The notes: generated by a model not told the origin, from the letters alone. DNA of 64,000 nucleotides from Brevundimonas halotolerans (GCF_003730275.1 NZ_QTTA01000017.1:182376-246375), one strand, 5' to 3'. Shown: positions 9,722 through 18,887, counted from the stretch's first letter. Numbers and translations are program-made.

Positions 9722-9737
9722 TCCCCTCCCCTTCATC

Positions 9738-9757
9738 AGGAGGCCTGCCCGCAGGCC
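9738..9757 (+). promoter_or_regulatory. Ribosome binding site followed by a hairpin
   Basis: AGGAGG at 9738-9743 is the only good Shine-Dalgarno before the DUF4170 gene, but it lies 22 bases from the ATG. GGCCTG (9742-9747) pairs with CAGGCC (9752-9757) around CCCG. Folding would bury the last two G of the ribosome site, and would also shorten the effective spacing if the site stayed open. A regulatory meaning is a guess. Confidence 0.35.
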
Positions 9758-9765
9758 AGCCGCCC

Positions 9766-10023
9766 ATGACCGACACCCCCAAGACCCCCGGACAAGAGCC
9801 CGAGCAGCTGCTGCATCTGGTGATCGGCGGAGAGCTGCGCCACCTGGATGCCCCGGTGTTCCGCGACCTGTCGAAGATCGACTTCGTCGGCGCCTTCCCG
9901 AACTACGGAGAGGCCAAGAAGGCGTGGAAGGCCAAGGCCCAGGCCACGGTCGACAACGCCCACATGCGCTATTTCATCCTGCATGCGCACCGGATGATCG
10001 ACCCGCGCGGCGACGCCCACTGA
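9766..10023 (+). CDS. DUF4170 domain protein
   Basis: An 85-residue protein of the alphaproteobacterial DUF4170 family. It shows FRDLSKIDFVGAFPNYGEAKKAWKAKAQATVDNAHMRYFILHAHRMIDP, the family's conserved core with its invariant Trp and two His. The family commonly lies beside cysQ and the Kdo/lipid A genes, as here, but has no defined biochemical role. I take the ATG at 9766 (MTDTPKTPG) because the sequence before it shows no protein-like conservation. Confidence 0.85.
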   Translation: MTDTPKTPGQEPEQLLHLVIGGELRHLDAPVFRDLSKIDFVGAFPNYGEAKKAWKAKAQATVDNAHMRYFILHAHRMIDPRGDAH

Positions 10024-10087
10024 GCCCGCCGTCTGGCGCCCAGGCGCGGACCGTGAGACCCTCTGGCCTGCGCTATGGAGACGACCG

Positions 10088-10294
10088 ATGACCCTGTTCG
10101 GCCAGACCTTTGATACGCAGCAGGTGTTCGCCCTGGTCCTGCTGTGCGCCAGCCTGATCTACTGGGTGTTCGTCATGCGCGGTGAGCGCAGCTACCACCG
10201 CTGGTTCAAACGCTGGGAAGCCGACCGCAAGGCAAGGCGCGAGGCCGAACGCCGCGCCGAGGGCGGCGGCGGATCGGGCGGTCCGTGGGGTTGA
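10088..10294 (+). CDS. Small single-span membrane protein
   Basis: A 68-residue protein with one predicted membrane span (about 12-30, QVFALVLLCASLIYWVFVM). A strongly basic amphipathic stretch (RSYHRWFKRWEADRKARREAERRAE) and a Gly-rich tail follow. The charge pattern predicts N-out, C-in. No known family is recognised. It lies between the DUF4170 gene and a predicted secreted protein on the same strand. Confidence 0.6.
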   Translation: MTLFGQTFDTQQVFALVLLCASLIYWVFVMRGERSYHRWFKRWEADRKARREAERRAEGGGGSGGPWG

Positions 10295-10348
10295 GCCCAA
10301 CCGGGTAGACGGCAATAGTGATCCACCGCTCGCTGACGGGATCCTGCC

Positions 10349-11110
10349 ATGTTGCTACGCGCCCTGCTGCTTTCCATCCCTCTGCTGGCGACCGCCGCTC
10401 AGGCCCAGGAGACCGTCCTCGTTCCGTCGACAGACGAGGTTCTGCAAGCCCTCCAATCGAACACCACTCTCCGGCCCGGGGACGCGTTCTTGATGGGAGA
10501 AGGCATCGCCCTTGATGGCGAAACAAGGATGCGCGCATCACTAGGGTCACCGGGTATCTGTGAACAGGACCGTTTCTGGATCAACATGGGACCTGATCGG
10601 GGTGACGGCATCCCGCGGGCGACGGAAGTTAGTGCCCAGACCAGCTACGGGATCATGGCCGTCGAACCTGAACGCGGGGATGAGACCGTTGCGGAGGAGC
10701 GGGAGAGGGACATCGCCCATGACATCGCCTGCTATCACTGGGGCCAGCAGGGAAACTTGGCCTATATAGACGCAGAGCATGAGGGCACTGTCCGGCTGGC
10801 TGGGCAGATTATTGAGGCCCTGGCCCTCGACGCGCGGACCGACCAACGCGTGCGATGGGGCTGCAGGAATATTGAACGGTGCCCCACCGGGGATCAGGGG
10901 CTGGCGATTCTGAAGCCGGGCGATCTGACCCACGTGAGGACCGCCGAAAGCGACTGTCGGGATGGGTATTATTGCTGGGCACTGGTGCTACGCGGAGATA
11001 GCCCCGGGAGCGACGTATGGATCCTCACGGTCGAGCTCTCTGAGCTTCGCCCCCCAAGCGCTGTGAGCGTGATGTGGGGATGGGCCGATGGCCGCATTAT
11101 CGCCGACTAG
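10349..11110 (+). CDS. Hypothetical secreted protein
   Basis: A 253-residue protein with a clear Sec signal peptide (MLLRALLLSIPLLATAAQAQ, cleavage after AQA). The mature part contains at least five Cys, which suggests disulfides in the periplasm. No family motif is recognised. Base use is more AT-rich than in the flanking genes, and it interrupts the usual run from DUF4170 to the lipid A genes, so it may be a later arrival. It ends ten bases from the end of the convergent phosphatase gene. Confidence 0.6.
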   Translation: MLLRALLLSIPLLATAAQAQETVLVPSTDEVLQALQSNTTLRPGDAFLMGEGIALDGETRMRASLGSPGICEQDRFWINMGPDRGDGIPRATEVSAQTSYGIMAVEPERGDETVAEERERDIAHDIACYHWGQQGNLAYIDAEHEGTVRLAGQIIEALALDARTDQRVRWGCRNIERCPTGDQGLAILKPGDLTHVRTAESDCRDGYYCWALVLRGDSPGSDVWILTVELSELRPPSAVSVMWGWADGRIIAD

Positions 11111-11120
11111 GGGGTAGACC

Positions 11121-11786
11121 CTATTCCCGCTTGAGCAGGCGTTCCGTCAGCAATGTGCCCCACCAGCCGGCCTTGAACTCGGCGCGGATGGCCTTGGGGT
11201 CATAGCCGGGGCTGTCGACCCATTCGAGGAAGCCGATGCCCTGCGGTTCGATCTCGTGGACGTATTTCTCGAGGTAGAAGTCGAGCACGCCGGTCAGGCC
11301 CTCGCGGCTGTGCAGATACTTCTTGGACAGCTGGCTCATGGCCTCCGAGATCGGCTCGCCGAGATGGAAATGGCGATAGAAGACCGCCATCAGACCGGCC
11401 CGGTCGGCGCCCGACTTGCAGTGGATCAGCACGGGGTATTCGATGGTCTGGAACAGGGCCCTGGCCCGGTGCACCCGGTCGGGACCCGGCACGTCGCGCG
11501 AGTCCAGCGGAGCATCGATCAGGGTCAGGCCCAGCCGCTCGCAGGCGTCCTTTTCCAGCCAGTAATAGGCCTCGTCCCGCGCGCCGCGCAGGTTGATGAC
11601 GGTCTTGATGCCCCGCGCCTTCCAGCGGGCCAGCTGGCGCGGTGAGGGCTGGTTGGTGCGCACCAGATCGGGGCCCAGCCAGTGGGCATTCGAAAAGGCC
11701 ACGCGCAGGAAGGCATGGTCCTCGAGCCAATAGGACAGGTGGGTCTTGAAGCGGCCCAGGCGCGTGGACAGATCATGGCGCGACAT
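11121..11786 (-). CDS. Dual-specificity/tyrosine phosphatase family protein
   Basis: A 221-residue cysteine phosphatase. The P-loop HCKSGADRAGL carries the nucleophilic Cys and the Arg of the C-x5-R motif; an upstream Asp in LDSRDVPGP is a candidate general acid. I chose MSRHDLSTRLG at 11786 because the extra residues of a longer frame overlap the promoter region of the divergent msbA-like gene. No signal peptide is seen. It is transcribed away from the lipid A/Kdo operon, 89 bases apart. This position suggests, but does not show, a link to envelope phosphate chemistry. The substrate is unknown. Confidence 0.82.
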   Translation of the reverse strand: MSRHDLSTRLGRFKTHLSYWLEDHAFLRVAFSNAHWLGPDLVRTNQPSPRQLARWKARGIKTVINLRGARDEAYYWLEKDACERLGLTLIDAPLDSRDVPGPDRVHRARALFQTIEYPVLIHCKSGADRAGLMAVFYRHFHLGEPISEAMSQLSKKYLHSREGLTGVLDFYLEKYVHEIEPQGIGFLEWVDSPGYDPKAIRAEFKAGWWGTLLTERLLKRE

Positions 11787-11875
11787 GGGGGGCAGATAGC
11801 CTTTCGCCGGGAAGGGCAGCAATGCAATTTCGCCAGACGCTTGACTTGCAGGGGGCATCAGACGACCGAGAGGGC

Positions 11876-13702
11876 ATGTCCGCGCCCGACGCATCCTCCA
11901 GACCTGCCCGCCCGCTGCTGGGCCGGATCTGGCGTGACTATCTGTCCCGGCACAAGGCGGCGCTGGGGCTGTCGATGCTGTGTGCGGCGGTGGTCGGGAT
12001 CATGGCGGCGACGGTGCTGCAGCTGCTGGAGCCGGCCATCGACGGCCTGTTCCTCGGCAAGGCCGTGACCATCTGGGGTGTGATCACCGTGCCGCCCGGG
12101 CGGGCGCTGCTGTGGATCCCCCTGATCATCGTCGGCGCGGGCCTGATCTGGACGGTGGCGGCGCTGGGACAGGCGGCGCTGGTCAACCGGCTGGGCCACG
12201 GCATCGTCGGCGACATCCAGATCAAGCTGTTCGGGGCGATGATCCGGGCCGATCTGGCGCGGCTGCGGGCGCAGCATTCGGGCGGCTTTGTCTCGTCGGT
12301 GCTGTTCGACGCCAATCTGGTGCGGGAAGCCTTCACCAACGGCATGGTCAACTATACCCAGCATGCGCTGACCCTGATTGCGGTGATCGCATATATGGCC
12401 TGGAGCGACTGGCGGCTGACGCTGATCGTGCTGCTGGGGGCGCCGCTGATCGCCCTGGTCATCCGCCGGTTCGGCAAGCGGATGAAGAAGGCGACGACCG
12501 GGGCCATGGTCGAGACCGGCAATCTGTCGACCGCCCTGATGGAGAATCTGGACGGCGTCCGCCTGATCAAGATCGAGAACCGCGAGGATGCCGAACAGGC
12601 CCGCGTGGGCGAGGTCGTGGGGCGGCGCCAGCGCCATGTGATCAAGAGCGCCGATGCCCGCGCCTTTGCCGGGCCGATGTCGAACCTGGTGGCGATGATC
12701 GTGGTCGCCGCCGTCATGGCCTATGCCGGCTGGCAGGCGCGCGACGGGGCGATGACGGTCGGGGCCTTTGCCGCCTATATCGGCCTGCTGATGGCGGCGG
12801 GACAGTCGCTGCGTCAGGTGACCAATCTGCAGACCGTCATGTCGGAAGGCCTGACCGCCGCCGACCGGCTGTTCGGGGCGCTGGATATCCAGCCCGAGAT
12901 CCGCGAGGCGCCGGACGCAGAGCCCCTGCCGCACGGGCCGGTGACGGTGGCGCTGGAGGGCGTGTCGTTCGCCTATGGCCCGCTCAGCGAGGGCAGTGCC
13001 CCCACCCTGTCCGAGGTTGAGCTGGTCGTGCGGCCGGGCGAGACCGTGGCGCTGGTCGGCCCGTCCGGCGGCGGCAAGAGCACCATCCTGAGCCTATTGC
13101 CCCGCTTCTATGACGTGACGGCAGGTCGGGTGACGATCAATGGCCGCGATATCCGTGAGCTGAAGCTGGCCGACCTGCGCGACCGGATTGCGCTGGTCAC
13201 GCAGGAGCCCTTCCTGTTCGACGACACGCTCGCGGCCAATATCGCCTATGGCCGGCCGGGCGCGACGCAGGACCAGATCGAGGACGCGGCCCGGGCGGCG
13301 GCGGCGCATGAGTTCATCAGCGCCCTGCCCGACGGCTATCAGACCCGGGCAGGCGAAGCGGGCCTGCGCCTGTCGGGCGGTCAGCGGCAGCGGGTGGCGA
13401 TCGCCCGGGCCTTCCTGAAGGATGCGCCGATCCTGCTGCTGGACGAGGCGACCAGCGCGCTGGACACCGAGAGCGAGGCGCTGGTGCAGGCGGCGCTGGA
13501 GCGGCTGATGGAGGGCCGCGCCACCCTGATGATCGCCCACCGGCTGTCGACCGTTCAGAACGCCGACCGCATCTATGTGATCTCGGCCGGGCGGGTGGTG
13601 GAACAGGGCAGCCACGCCGACCTTGTGGCGCAGAAGGGCCTCTATTCGCGGCTGGCGCGCAGTCAGGCGCTGGACGGCCAGCCCGCCGGGGTCGTGGCAT
13701 GA
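11876..13702 (+). CDS. msbA: ABC transporter, fused permease/ATPase, MsbA-like lipid flippase
   Basis: A 608-residue half-transporter with six N-terminal spans and a C-terminal ATPase. Walker A is GPSGGGKST (about 394), the ABC signature is LSGGQRQR (about 500) and Walker B is ILLLDEATSALD (about 519). As the first gene of an operon with an acyltransferase, waaA and lpxK, it most likely flips lipid A-core across the inner membrane. The ATG at 11876 follows GAGAGG. The next gene starts within its stop (ATGA). Confidence 0.87.
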   Translation: MSAPDASSRPARPLLGRIWRDYLSRHKAALGLSMLCAAVVGIMAATVLQLLEPAIDGLFLGKAVTIWGVITVPPGRALLWIPLIIVGAGLIWTVAALGQAALVNRLGHGIVGDIQIKLFGAMIRADLARLRAQHSGGFVSSVLFDANLVREAFTNGMVNYTQHALTLIAVIAYMAWSDWRLTLIVLLGAPLIALVIRRFGKRMKKATTGAMVETGNLSTALMENLDGVRLIKIENREDAEQARVGEVVGRRQRHVIKSADARAFAGPMSNLVAMIVVAAVMAYAGWQARDGAMTVGAFAAYIGLLMAAGQSLRQVTNLQTVMSEGLTAADRLFGALDIQPEIREAPDAEPLPHGPVTVALEGVSFAYGPLSEGSAPTLSEVELVVRPGETVALVGPSGGGKSTILSLLPRFYDVTAGRVTINGRDIRELKLADLRDRIALVTQEPFLFDDTLAANIAYGRPGATQDQIEDAARAAAAHEFISALPDGYQTRAGEAGLRLSGGQRQRVAIARAFLKDAPILLLDEATSALDTESEALVQAALERLMEGRATLMIAHRLSTVQNADRIYVISAGRVVEQGSHADLVAQKGLYSRLARSQALDGQPAGVVA

Positions 13703-14391
13703 GGCCGCTGCGCAATCCCCTGATCCAGAAGGCCGTCGCCTGGCTGCTCTCGCAGTGGATGGCCTTCTGCTACGCCACCCTGCGCTGGCAGCGCGAGAAT
13801 GAGGGCGTCGCCGAGGCGGTCTGGGACCAGGGCGGCGGGGTGCTGGTGGTGTTCTGGCATTCGCGACTGGGCCTCGCGCCCGCCAGCTGGCCGCACGGAC
13901 GGGGCCAGCCGACCAAGGGGCTGATCTCGCTGTCGCCCGACGGACAGTTTCTGGCCCGGGCCATGGCGCGGCTGGGCTTTCCCGCCATCCGTGGATCTTC
14001 GGCCAACAAGGACAAGCGGCAACAGGCCAAGGGCGGGACGCAGGCGTTGCGCGACGGCCTGCGCCAGTTGAAGGCGGGCGGACTGGCGATCACGCCCGAC
14101 GGCCCTCGCGGACCCGTCAATGTGATGGCGCCCGGCCTGCCGACGCTGGCCCGGATGTCGGGTGCGCCCGTGCTTCTGATCGGGGTGTCGTGCAATCCGG
14201 CCATCCGGCTGAACAGCTGGGACCGGGCGGTGCTGCCCCTGCCGTTCGGCAAGGGGGCGGTGGTCTGGGACCGGGTGGACTGGCCCGAGGACGGCGACAT
14301 GGACGAGGTCACCGCCGAGTGGACCGACCGGCTGAACGCGGTCGAGGCGCGCGCCGACCGGCTGACAGGCTTGAGCAGGGACCCGGCGTGA
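13699..14391 (+). CDS. DUF374 lysophospholipid acyltransferase-like protein
   Basis: A 230-residue protein of the DUF374 family related to the lipid A/glycerolipid acyltransferases. The VVFWHSRLGLAP segment holds the candidate catalytic His, and the family's SLSPDGQFLARAMARLGFPAIRGSS and LAITPDGPRGP blocks are clear. In alphaproteobacteria this gene regularly precedes waaA, suggesting a step in Kdo-lipid A assembly, though its reaction is not established. It is coupled to msbA upstream (ATGA) and to waaA downstream (GTGA). Confidence 0.85.
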   Translation: MRPLRNPLIQKAVAWLLSQWMAFCYATLRWQRENEGVAEAVWDQGGGVLVVFWHSRLGLAPASWPHGRGQPTKGLISLSPDGQFLARAMARLGFPAIRGSSANKDKRQQAKGGTQALRDGLRQLKAGGLAITPDGPRGPVNVMAPGLPTLARMSGAPVLLIGVSCNPAIRLNSWDRAVLPLPFGKGAVVWDRVDWPEDGDMDEVTAEWTDRLNAVEARADRLTGLSRDPA

Positions 14392-15674
14392 GCCTGCTGC
14401 TGCGCACCTATCGGCTGGCGACGCGGGTGCTGGAGCCCTTGGCGCCGCATGTGCTGGCGTACCGGGCGCGGAAGGGCAAGGAAGACCCCGCGCGCATCGA
14501 GGAGCGGCTGGGCCATGCCGCGGCCGGGCGGCCCGCCGGCGCGCTGGTCTGGATGCATGCCATCAGCGTGGGCGAGAGCCTGTCCCTGTTGCCGGTCATT
14601 GCCCTGCTGGCCGAGCGGCGGCCGGACCTGTCGGTGCTGGTGACGACGGGGACGCTGACCTCGGCCCGGATGATGGCCCAGCGCCTGCCCAAGGGGGTGA
14701 TCCACCAGTATGCGCCAGTCGACACGCCGGGGGCGGTCAGCGGATTCCTCGACCACTGGCGGCCGTCGCTGGGCCTGTTTGTCGAGAGCGAGCTGTGGCC
14801 GAACCTGATCCTGGAGGCGCAGGACCGGGGCATTCCGCTGATGCTGGCCAGCGCGCGGATCACCGAACACAGCGCGAGGGGCTGGAAGAAGCGCCCGGCA
14901 GCGGCGCGGATGCTGCTGGAAGCCTTCGCCTGCATCCTGCCGCAGGATGACGCCTCGGCGGGGCGGATTGCGGAGCTGGGCGGACGGACGGACGGGCGGG
15001 TTAATCTGAAGCTGGTCGGGGCGCCCCTGCCCTTTGACCGCAAGGCGTTCGACCGGCTGAGCGAGGCCATCGGCGACCGGCCCGTGGTCGTGCTGGCCAG
15101 CACCCATGAGGGCGAGGAGGCGGCGCTGGTCCAGCGGCTGCAGGCGCTTGATCCCCTGCCCTTCCTGATCGTCGTGCCCCGCCACCCGGAGCGGGCGGGA
15201 ACCATCGAGGCCGACATGGCGGCGCTGGGCCTGACGGTCGCGGTGCGGTCGCGGGGGGAGATGCCCGGCGCGGACACGGACGTCTATCTGGCCGATACGC
15301 TGAACGAGATGGGCCTGTTCCTGAGGCTGGCCGAGGTCGTGGTTCTGGGCGGCGCCTTTGGTCCGCTGATCGGACGCGCGCCCGTCGGCGGCCATAATCC
15401 GCTGGAGCCCGCGCGGCTGGCGAGGGCGACGCTGACCGGGCCGGACATGAGCAACTGGAGCATCGCCGGGACGATGGCCGACGCGGGTGGTCTGGAGATC
15501 ATCACCGACCTGTCGCGTCTGGCGCCCCGGGTGGCCGCGCTGCTGGCAGACCCGGATCAGGCCCGCCAGCTGGGCCGGCAGGCCGAACAGGCCGCGGCGG
15601 GCGCCGACGGCGGGCTGGAAGTCCTTTGGCAGGCGATGGCACCGCTGCTGCCCCCCGCCGGAGGCCGCCGATGA
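14388..15674 (+). CDS. waaA: 3-deoxy-D-manno-octulosonic acid (Kdo) transferase
   Basis: A 428-residue GT30-family glycosyltransferase that adds Kdo from CMP-Kdo to lipid IVA at the inner membrane. It has an N-terminal hydrophobic anchor, the conserved WMHAISVGE motif with the catalytic Glu, and the FVESELWPNLI and GGHNPLEPAR blocks. The GTG start at 14388 overlaps the upstream stop and gives the normal family length. It overlaps lpxK downstream by four bases. Confidence 0.95.
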   Translation: MSLLLRTYRLATRVLEPLAPHVLAYRARKGKEDPARIEERLGHAAAGRPAGALVWMHAISVGESLSLLPVIALLAERRPDLSVLVTTGTLTSARMMAQRLPKGVIHQYAPVDTPGAVSGFLDHWRPSLGLFVESELWPNLILEAQDRGIPLMLASARITEHSARGWKKRPAAARMLLEAFACILPQDDASAGRIAELGGRTDGRVNLKLVGAPLPFDRKAFDRLSEAIGDRPVVVLASTHEGEEAALVQRLQALDPLPFLIVVPRHPERAGTIEADMAALGLTVAVRSRGEMPGADTDVYLADTLNEMGLFLRLAEVVVLGGAFGPLIGRAPVGGHNPLEPARLARATLTGPDMSNWSIAGTMADAGGLEIITDLSRLAPRVAALLADPDQARQLGRQAEQAAAGADGGLEVLWQAMAPLLPPAGGRR

Positions 15675-16681
15675 AGATCTCGACCCCGCGCTGGTGGTAC
15701 CGCCGCGACCGCAAATATGGCGTTCTGCCCCGGCTTTTGCTGCGTCCGGTCTCGTGGATCTGGGCGGCGGCGACCGCGCGGCGGATGGCCCGGACGGTGC
15801 CCCATGACCCCGGCGTGCCGATCATCTCGATCGGCAATCTGACGGTCGGCGGCTCGGGCAAGACGCCGATCGCGCTGGCGATCCTGGAACGGCTGAAAGC
15901 ACGCGGCGTCGCGGCCCACGCCCTGTCGCGCGGCTATGGCGGCAGGCTGGAGGGTCCGGTGCGGGTCGATCCTGGCGCGCACACGGCGGAGGACGTGGGC
16001 GACGAGCCGCTGATGCTGGCGCAGGTGGCGCCCGCCTGGATCGCGCGGGACCGGGCGGCGGGGGCCGACGCTGCCGTCGCATCCGGGGCCGAGGCGCTGG
16101 TGCTGGATGACGCCCACCAGAACCCGACGCTGACCAAGACCCTCAGCCTGATCATCGTTGACGGCGAGACCCGCGACGACGAATGGCCATTCGGCGACGG
16201 GGCGGTGTTCCCGTCCGGCCCCATGCGCGAGCCGCTGGCGACGGGTCTGGCCCGGGCCGATGCGGTGGTGGTGCTGATGCCCGCCGACCTTCCGACGCCC
16301 GATCCGGAGCTTCTGGCCCTGTTCGGGGCGCTGCCCGTTCTGATCGCGCGGCTGGAGCCGGCGGGGCCGCCGCCGCCGGGACCGCTGATCGGCTTTGCCG
16401 GCATCGCCAAGCCGTGGAAGGTCGAGCGGTCGCTGAAGGCCGCCGGCTGTGATCTGGTCGACTTTGCCCCGTTCGCCGACCACGCCGCCTATGCCGAAGG
16501 CGAGCTAAGGGCTCTGGCCGAGCGGGCGGCGGTCTTCGACGCCGGACTGGTGACGACCGAAAAGGACTGGGTGCGCCTGCCCCCCGACTGGCGCGCCCGC
16601 GTCACCGCCTGGCCCGTCCGCGCCCGCTTCGAGGACGAGGCGGCGCTGGATGCGTTGCTGGCCCGGACCTGCGGGGGCTGA
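15671..16681 (+). CDS. lpxK: Tetraacyldisaccharide 4'-kinase
   Basis: A 336-residue lipid A 4'-kinase. The N-terminus (MKISTPRWWYRRD) is membrane-associating. The ATP-binding Walker A is GNLTVGGSGKTP (about 57-68), and DDAHQNP is the family's conserved motif. The ATG at 15671 overlaps the waaA stop, completing a four-gene coupled operon. It ends three bases before the end of the convergent amidohydrolase gene. Confidence 0.95.
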   Translation: MKISTPRWWYRRDRKYGVLPRLLLRPVSWIWAAATARRMARTVPHDPGVPIISIGNLTVGGSGKTPIALAILERLKARGVAAHALSRGYGGRLEGPVRVDPGAHTAEDVGDEPLMLAQVAPAWIARDRAAGADAAVASGAEALVLDDAHQNPTLTKTLSLIIVDGETRDDEWPFGDGAVFPSGPMREPLATGLARADAVVVLMPADLPTPDPELLALFGALPVLIARLEPAGPPPPGPLIGFAGIAKPWKVERSLKAAGCDLVDFAPFADHAAYAEGELRALAERAAVFDAGLVTTEKDWVRLPPDWRARVTAWPVRARFEDEAALDALLARTCGG

Positions 16682-16684
16682 GCC

Positions 16685-18013
16685 CTACTCCGAGCGGTAC
16701 ACCACCCCGCCCTTCATGACGAAGGTGACGCGTTCGAGTACGGTGACGTCGCTGAGCGGGTCGCCCGAGACGGCGATCAGGTCGGCGGGCATGCCGGGCG
16801 CGATACGGCCCGCCTGATCGGCGATGCCGAGATGTTCGGCGGCATTGACGGTGGCGGTCTGGATGGCCTCCAGCGGGGTCAGGCCGGCGCGGACCAGCAG
16901 GGCGAACTCCTGGGCATTGTCACCGTGGGCCGAGACACCCGAGTCAGTGCCAAACGCGATCCGCACCCCGCCCCGGTGGGCGCGACCGGCCATGTCGAGC
17001 ATCAGGGGCCCGGCCTGCAGGGCCTTTTCCGTCTGGGCCGGGGTGAAGAAGTTGTCGGGCCCCGAGGCGACGCGGGCGACATAGTCCCCGGCCATCAGGG
17101 TCGGGACCAGCCAGGCGCCGCTGTCGCGCATCAGGCGGATCGACTCGTCATCGAGATAGGTGCCGTGCTCGATCGAATCGCCGCCGGCGCGCAGGAAGGC
17201 ATTGATGCCGTCGGCGCCGTGGGCGTGGGCGGTGACGCGGCGGCCCATGCGGTGGGCGGCCTCGACGATGGCGGCCAGCTCGGCCTCGGTGAACTGCTGG
17301 CCCAGACCGGCGGCCGTGTTCGACAGGACGCCGCCGGTCGCGGTGATCTTGATGACGTCGGCCCCGGCGCGGACCTGCTCGCGGACGGCCCGCATGCAGT
17401 CGTCGACGCCCGAGCAAATACTGGGTGAGGACAGGACGTGCAGGACCTCGTCGCGGTAGCCGTTGGCATCCCCATGGCCGCCGTGGATCGAGACCGACGA
17501 GCCCGAGGCGATGATGCGCGGGCCGATGACATCGCCCCGCCGGATGGCGTCGCGCAGGGCGAAGACGGCCTCATTGGCCCCGCCCAGATCGGCCACGGTG
17601 GTGAAGCCGGCCATCAGGGTCAGCCGGGCGTGGCGGACCCCGATCATGGCCCGGTCCGAGGTCGACAGGGTGACGGCATCCAGCCGGCCGGTCGGGCTCT
17701 GTTGGCTGGTCAGGTGGACGTGGCTGTCGATCAGGCCGGGCAGGACGAAGGCGTCGCGCAGGTCGATGATGCGGCCTACCTCAGCCTCGTTAACGAAAAA
17801 CCCGTCGCGGATCTCGACCACCCGGCCGTCCGTGATCACAACAGTTTTATCCGTGAGAATTCTGCCGGTTCCCGGATCGGCCAGAAGACGCCCGACCTGC
17901 AGGAACGTCGTTCCCCCATCAGGAGAAAGGCCAGTCGGGACCGCGCCTTGCTGTGCCAGACTGGGCACGGCCGACAACAGCAACAGGCCAAGGGCCATCA
18001 GGATCGAACGCAT
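16685..18013 (-). CDS. Exported metal-dependent amidohydrolase
   Basis: A 442-residue amidohydrolase-superfamily enzyme of the imidazolonepropionase-like/prolidase-like branch, with a signal peptide (MRSILMALGLLLLSAVPSLAQ). Metal ligands are visible in order: H-x-H in IDSHVHL, Lys in IKITATGG, His in TAHAHG and EHGTYL, and Asp in FGTDSG. This is the binuclear pattern of Xaa-Pro or Xaa-Arg dipeptidase-type members, so a periplasmic peptidase is likely, with unknown substrate. GGAGG eight bases before the ATG at 18013 supports this start over a frame 18 codons longer. Confidence 0.88.
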   Translation of the reverse strand: MRSILMALGLLLLSAVPSLAQQGAVPTGLSPDGGTTFLQVGRLLADPGTGRILTDKTVVITDGRVVEIRDGFFVNEAEVGRIIDLRDAFVLPGLIDSHVHLTSQQSPTGRLDAVTLSTSDRAMIGVRHARLTLMAGFTTVADLGGANEAVFALRDAIRRGDVIGPRIIASGSSVSIHGGHGDANGYRDEVLHVLSSPSICSGVDDCMRAVREQVRAGADVIKITATGGVLSNTAAGLGQQFTEAELAAIVEAAHRMGRRVTAHAHGADGINAFLRAGGDSIEHGTYLDDESIRLMRDSGAWLVPTLMAGDYVARVASGPDNFFTPAQTEKALQAGPLMLDMAGRAHRGGVRIAFGTDSGVSAHGDNAQEFALLVRAGLTPLEAIQTATVNAAEHLGIADQAGRIAPGMPADLIAVSGDPLSDVTVLERVTFVMKGGVVYRSE

Positions 18014-18138
18014 TTCCACCTCCCCGGTATGAGGCTTGCACCATAGGCCCTTGGGAGGTTTCGCCAAGGCTCAGGTTGCTATGGCCGTACGGATTTGAAA
18101 CAACCTGTCATGATCGTTGAACCGCAAGAGGGCGTCGC

Positions 18139-18828
18139 ATGCGGATATCGAGACGAGGACTGATCCTGGGGGGCTCCGCGCTGATGGCGGGATGCTCTTC
18201 CGCCACCGCCAGTACGGTCGATCTGGCCACGCCGCTGGTCATGCCGGAACCGGTGCCGACCCCCGCCGTCGCGCCTGTCGTTCTGTCCGGTGACCCGGCG
18301 CCGCTCGATCCCAAGGGCATGGTGCGCAAGGAAGTGATGGACCGGGCCATGGCGGCGCTGGACATCCACCACCGCAAGATCCCGCAACGGGACCGCATGT
18401 ATCTGGTCGACTTCAAGGTGCATTCGGCCGAGCCGCGCCTGTATGAAGTAGATCTGCTGGCCGGGACGGTCACGGCCATGCGCACCAGCCACGGTCGGGG
18501 ATCCGACCCCGAGCACACGGGTGTGCCGCGCGCCTTCTCGAACACGCCAGAAAGCTTCATGTCCTCGGTCGGGTCCTATGTGACCGCAGGCCCGAACTGG
18601 GGTCCGCAGCAGGGGCCGAATGTCCTGCTGGACGGGCTGGAGTATTCGAACGACAAGGCGCGCGAGCGGGCCATCATCGTGCACGGCGCCGACTATGCCG
18701 ACCCGGACTTCCTCGAGCGCGAAGGCAAGCTGGGCCGGTCGTACGGCTGTTTCTCGGTCGCCCACGCCGACCTGCCGGGCCTGCGTGAGCGGATGGGCGA
18801 GGGCCGCCTGCTGTTCGCGTTCAGCTAG
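18139..18828 (+). CDS. Murein L,D-transpeptidase catalytic domain lipoprotein
   Basis: A 229-residue exported protein of the YkuD-related L,D-transpeptidase family (the branch annotated as murein L,D-transpeptidase catalytic domain). The N-terminus has a twin-arginine-like SRRGLILGGS followed by a lipobox (LMAGC), so it is probably a lipoprotein. The active-site block is IVHGADY, then GRSYGCFSV with the catalytic Cys. The family cross-links or tailors peptidoglycan in the periplasm. It is a single gene ending before a palindromic repeat. Confidence 0.87.
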   Translation: MRISRRGLILGGSALMAGCSSATASTVDLATPLVMPEPVPTPAVAPVVLSGDPAPLDPKGMVRKEVMDRAMAALDIHHRKIPQRDRMYLVDFKVHSAEPRLYEVDLLAGTVTAMRTSHGRGSDPEHTGVPRAFSNTPESFMSSVGSYVTAGPNWGPQQGPNVLLDGLEYSNDKARERAIIVHGADYADPDFLEREGKLGRSYGCFSVAHADLPGLRERMGEGRLLFAFS

Positions 18829-18833
18829 GCGTT

Positions 18834-18882
18834 CCGCCCCCTCCACCGCTACGCGGTCCCCCTCCCCCGCAAGCGGGGGAGG
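18834..18882 (-). repeat. Dispersed bipartite palindromic element, copy 1 (may also terminate aceA)
   Basis: Read on the minus strand this is CCTCCCCCGC-TT-GCGGGGGAGG, then ACCGC-GTA-GCGGT, then the tail GGAGGGGGCGG. The same order (hairpin, hairpin, identical 11-base tail) recurs at 22809-22865 in the opposite orientation. The first hairpin (18861-18882) follows the aceA-unknown pair and could act as its terminator, although no T-run follows. Confidence 0.7.
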
Positions 18883-18887
18883 ATCAG

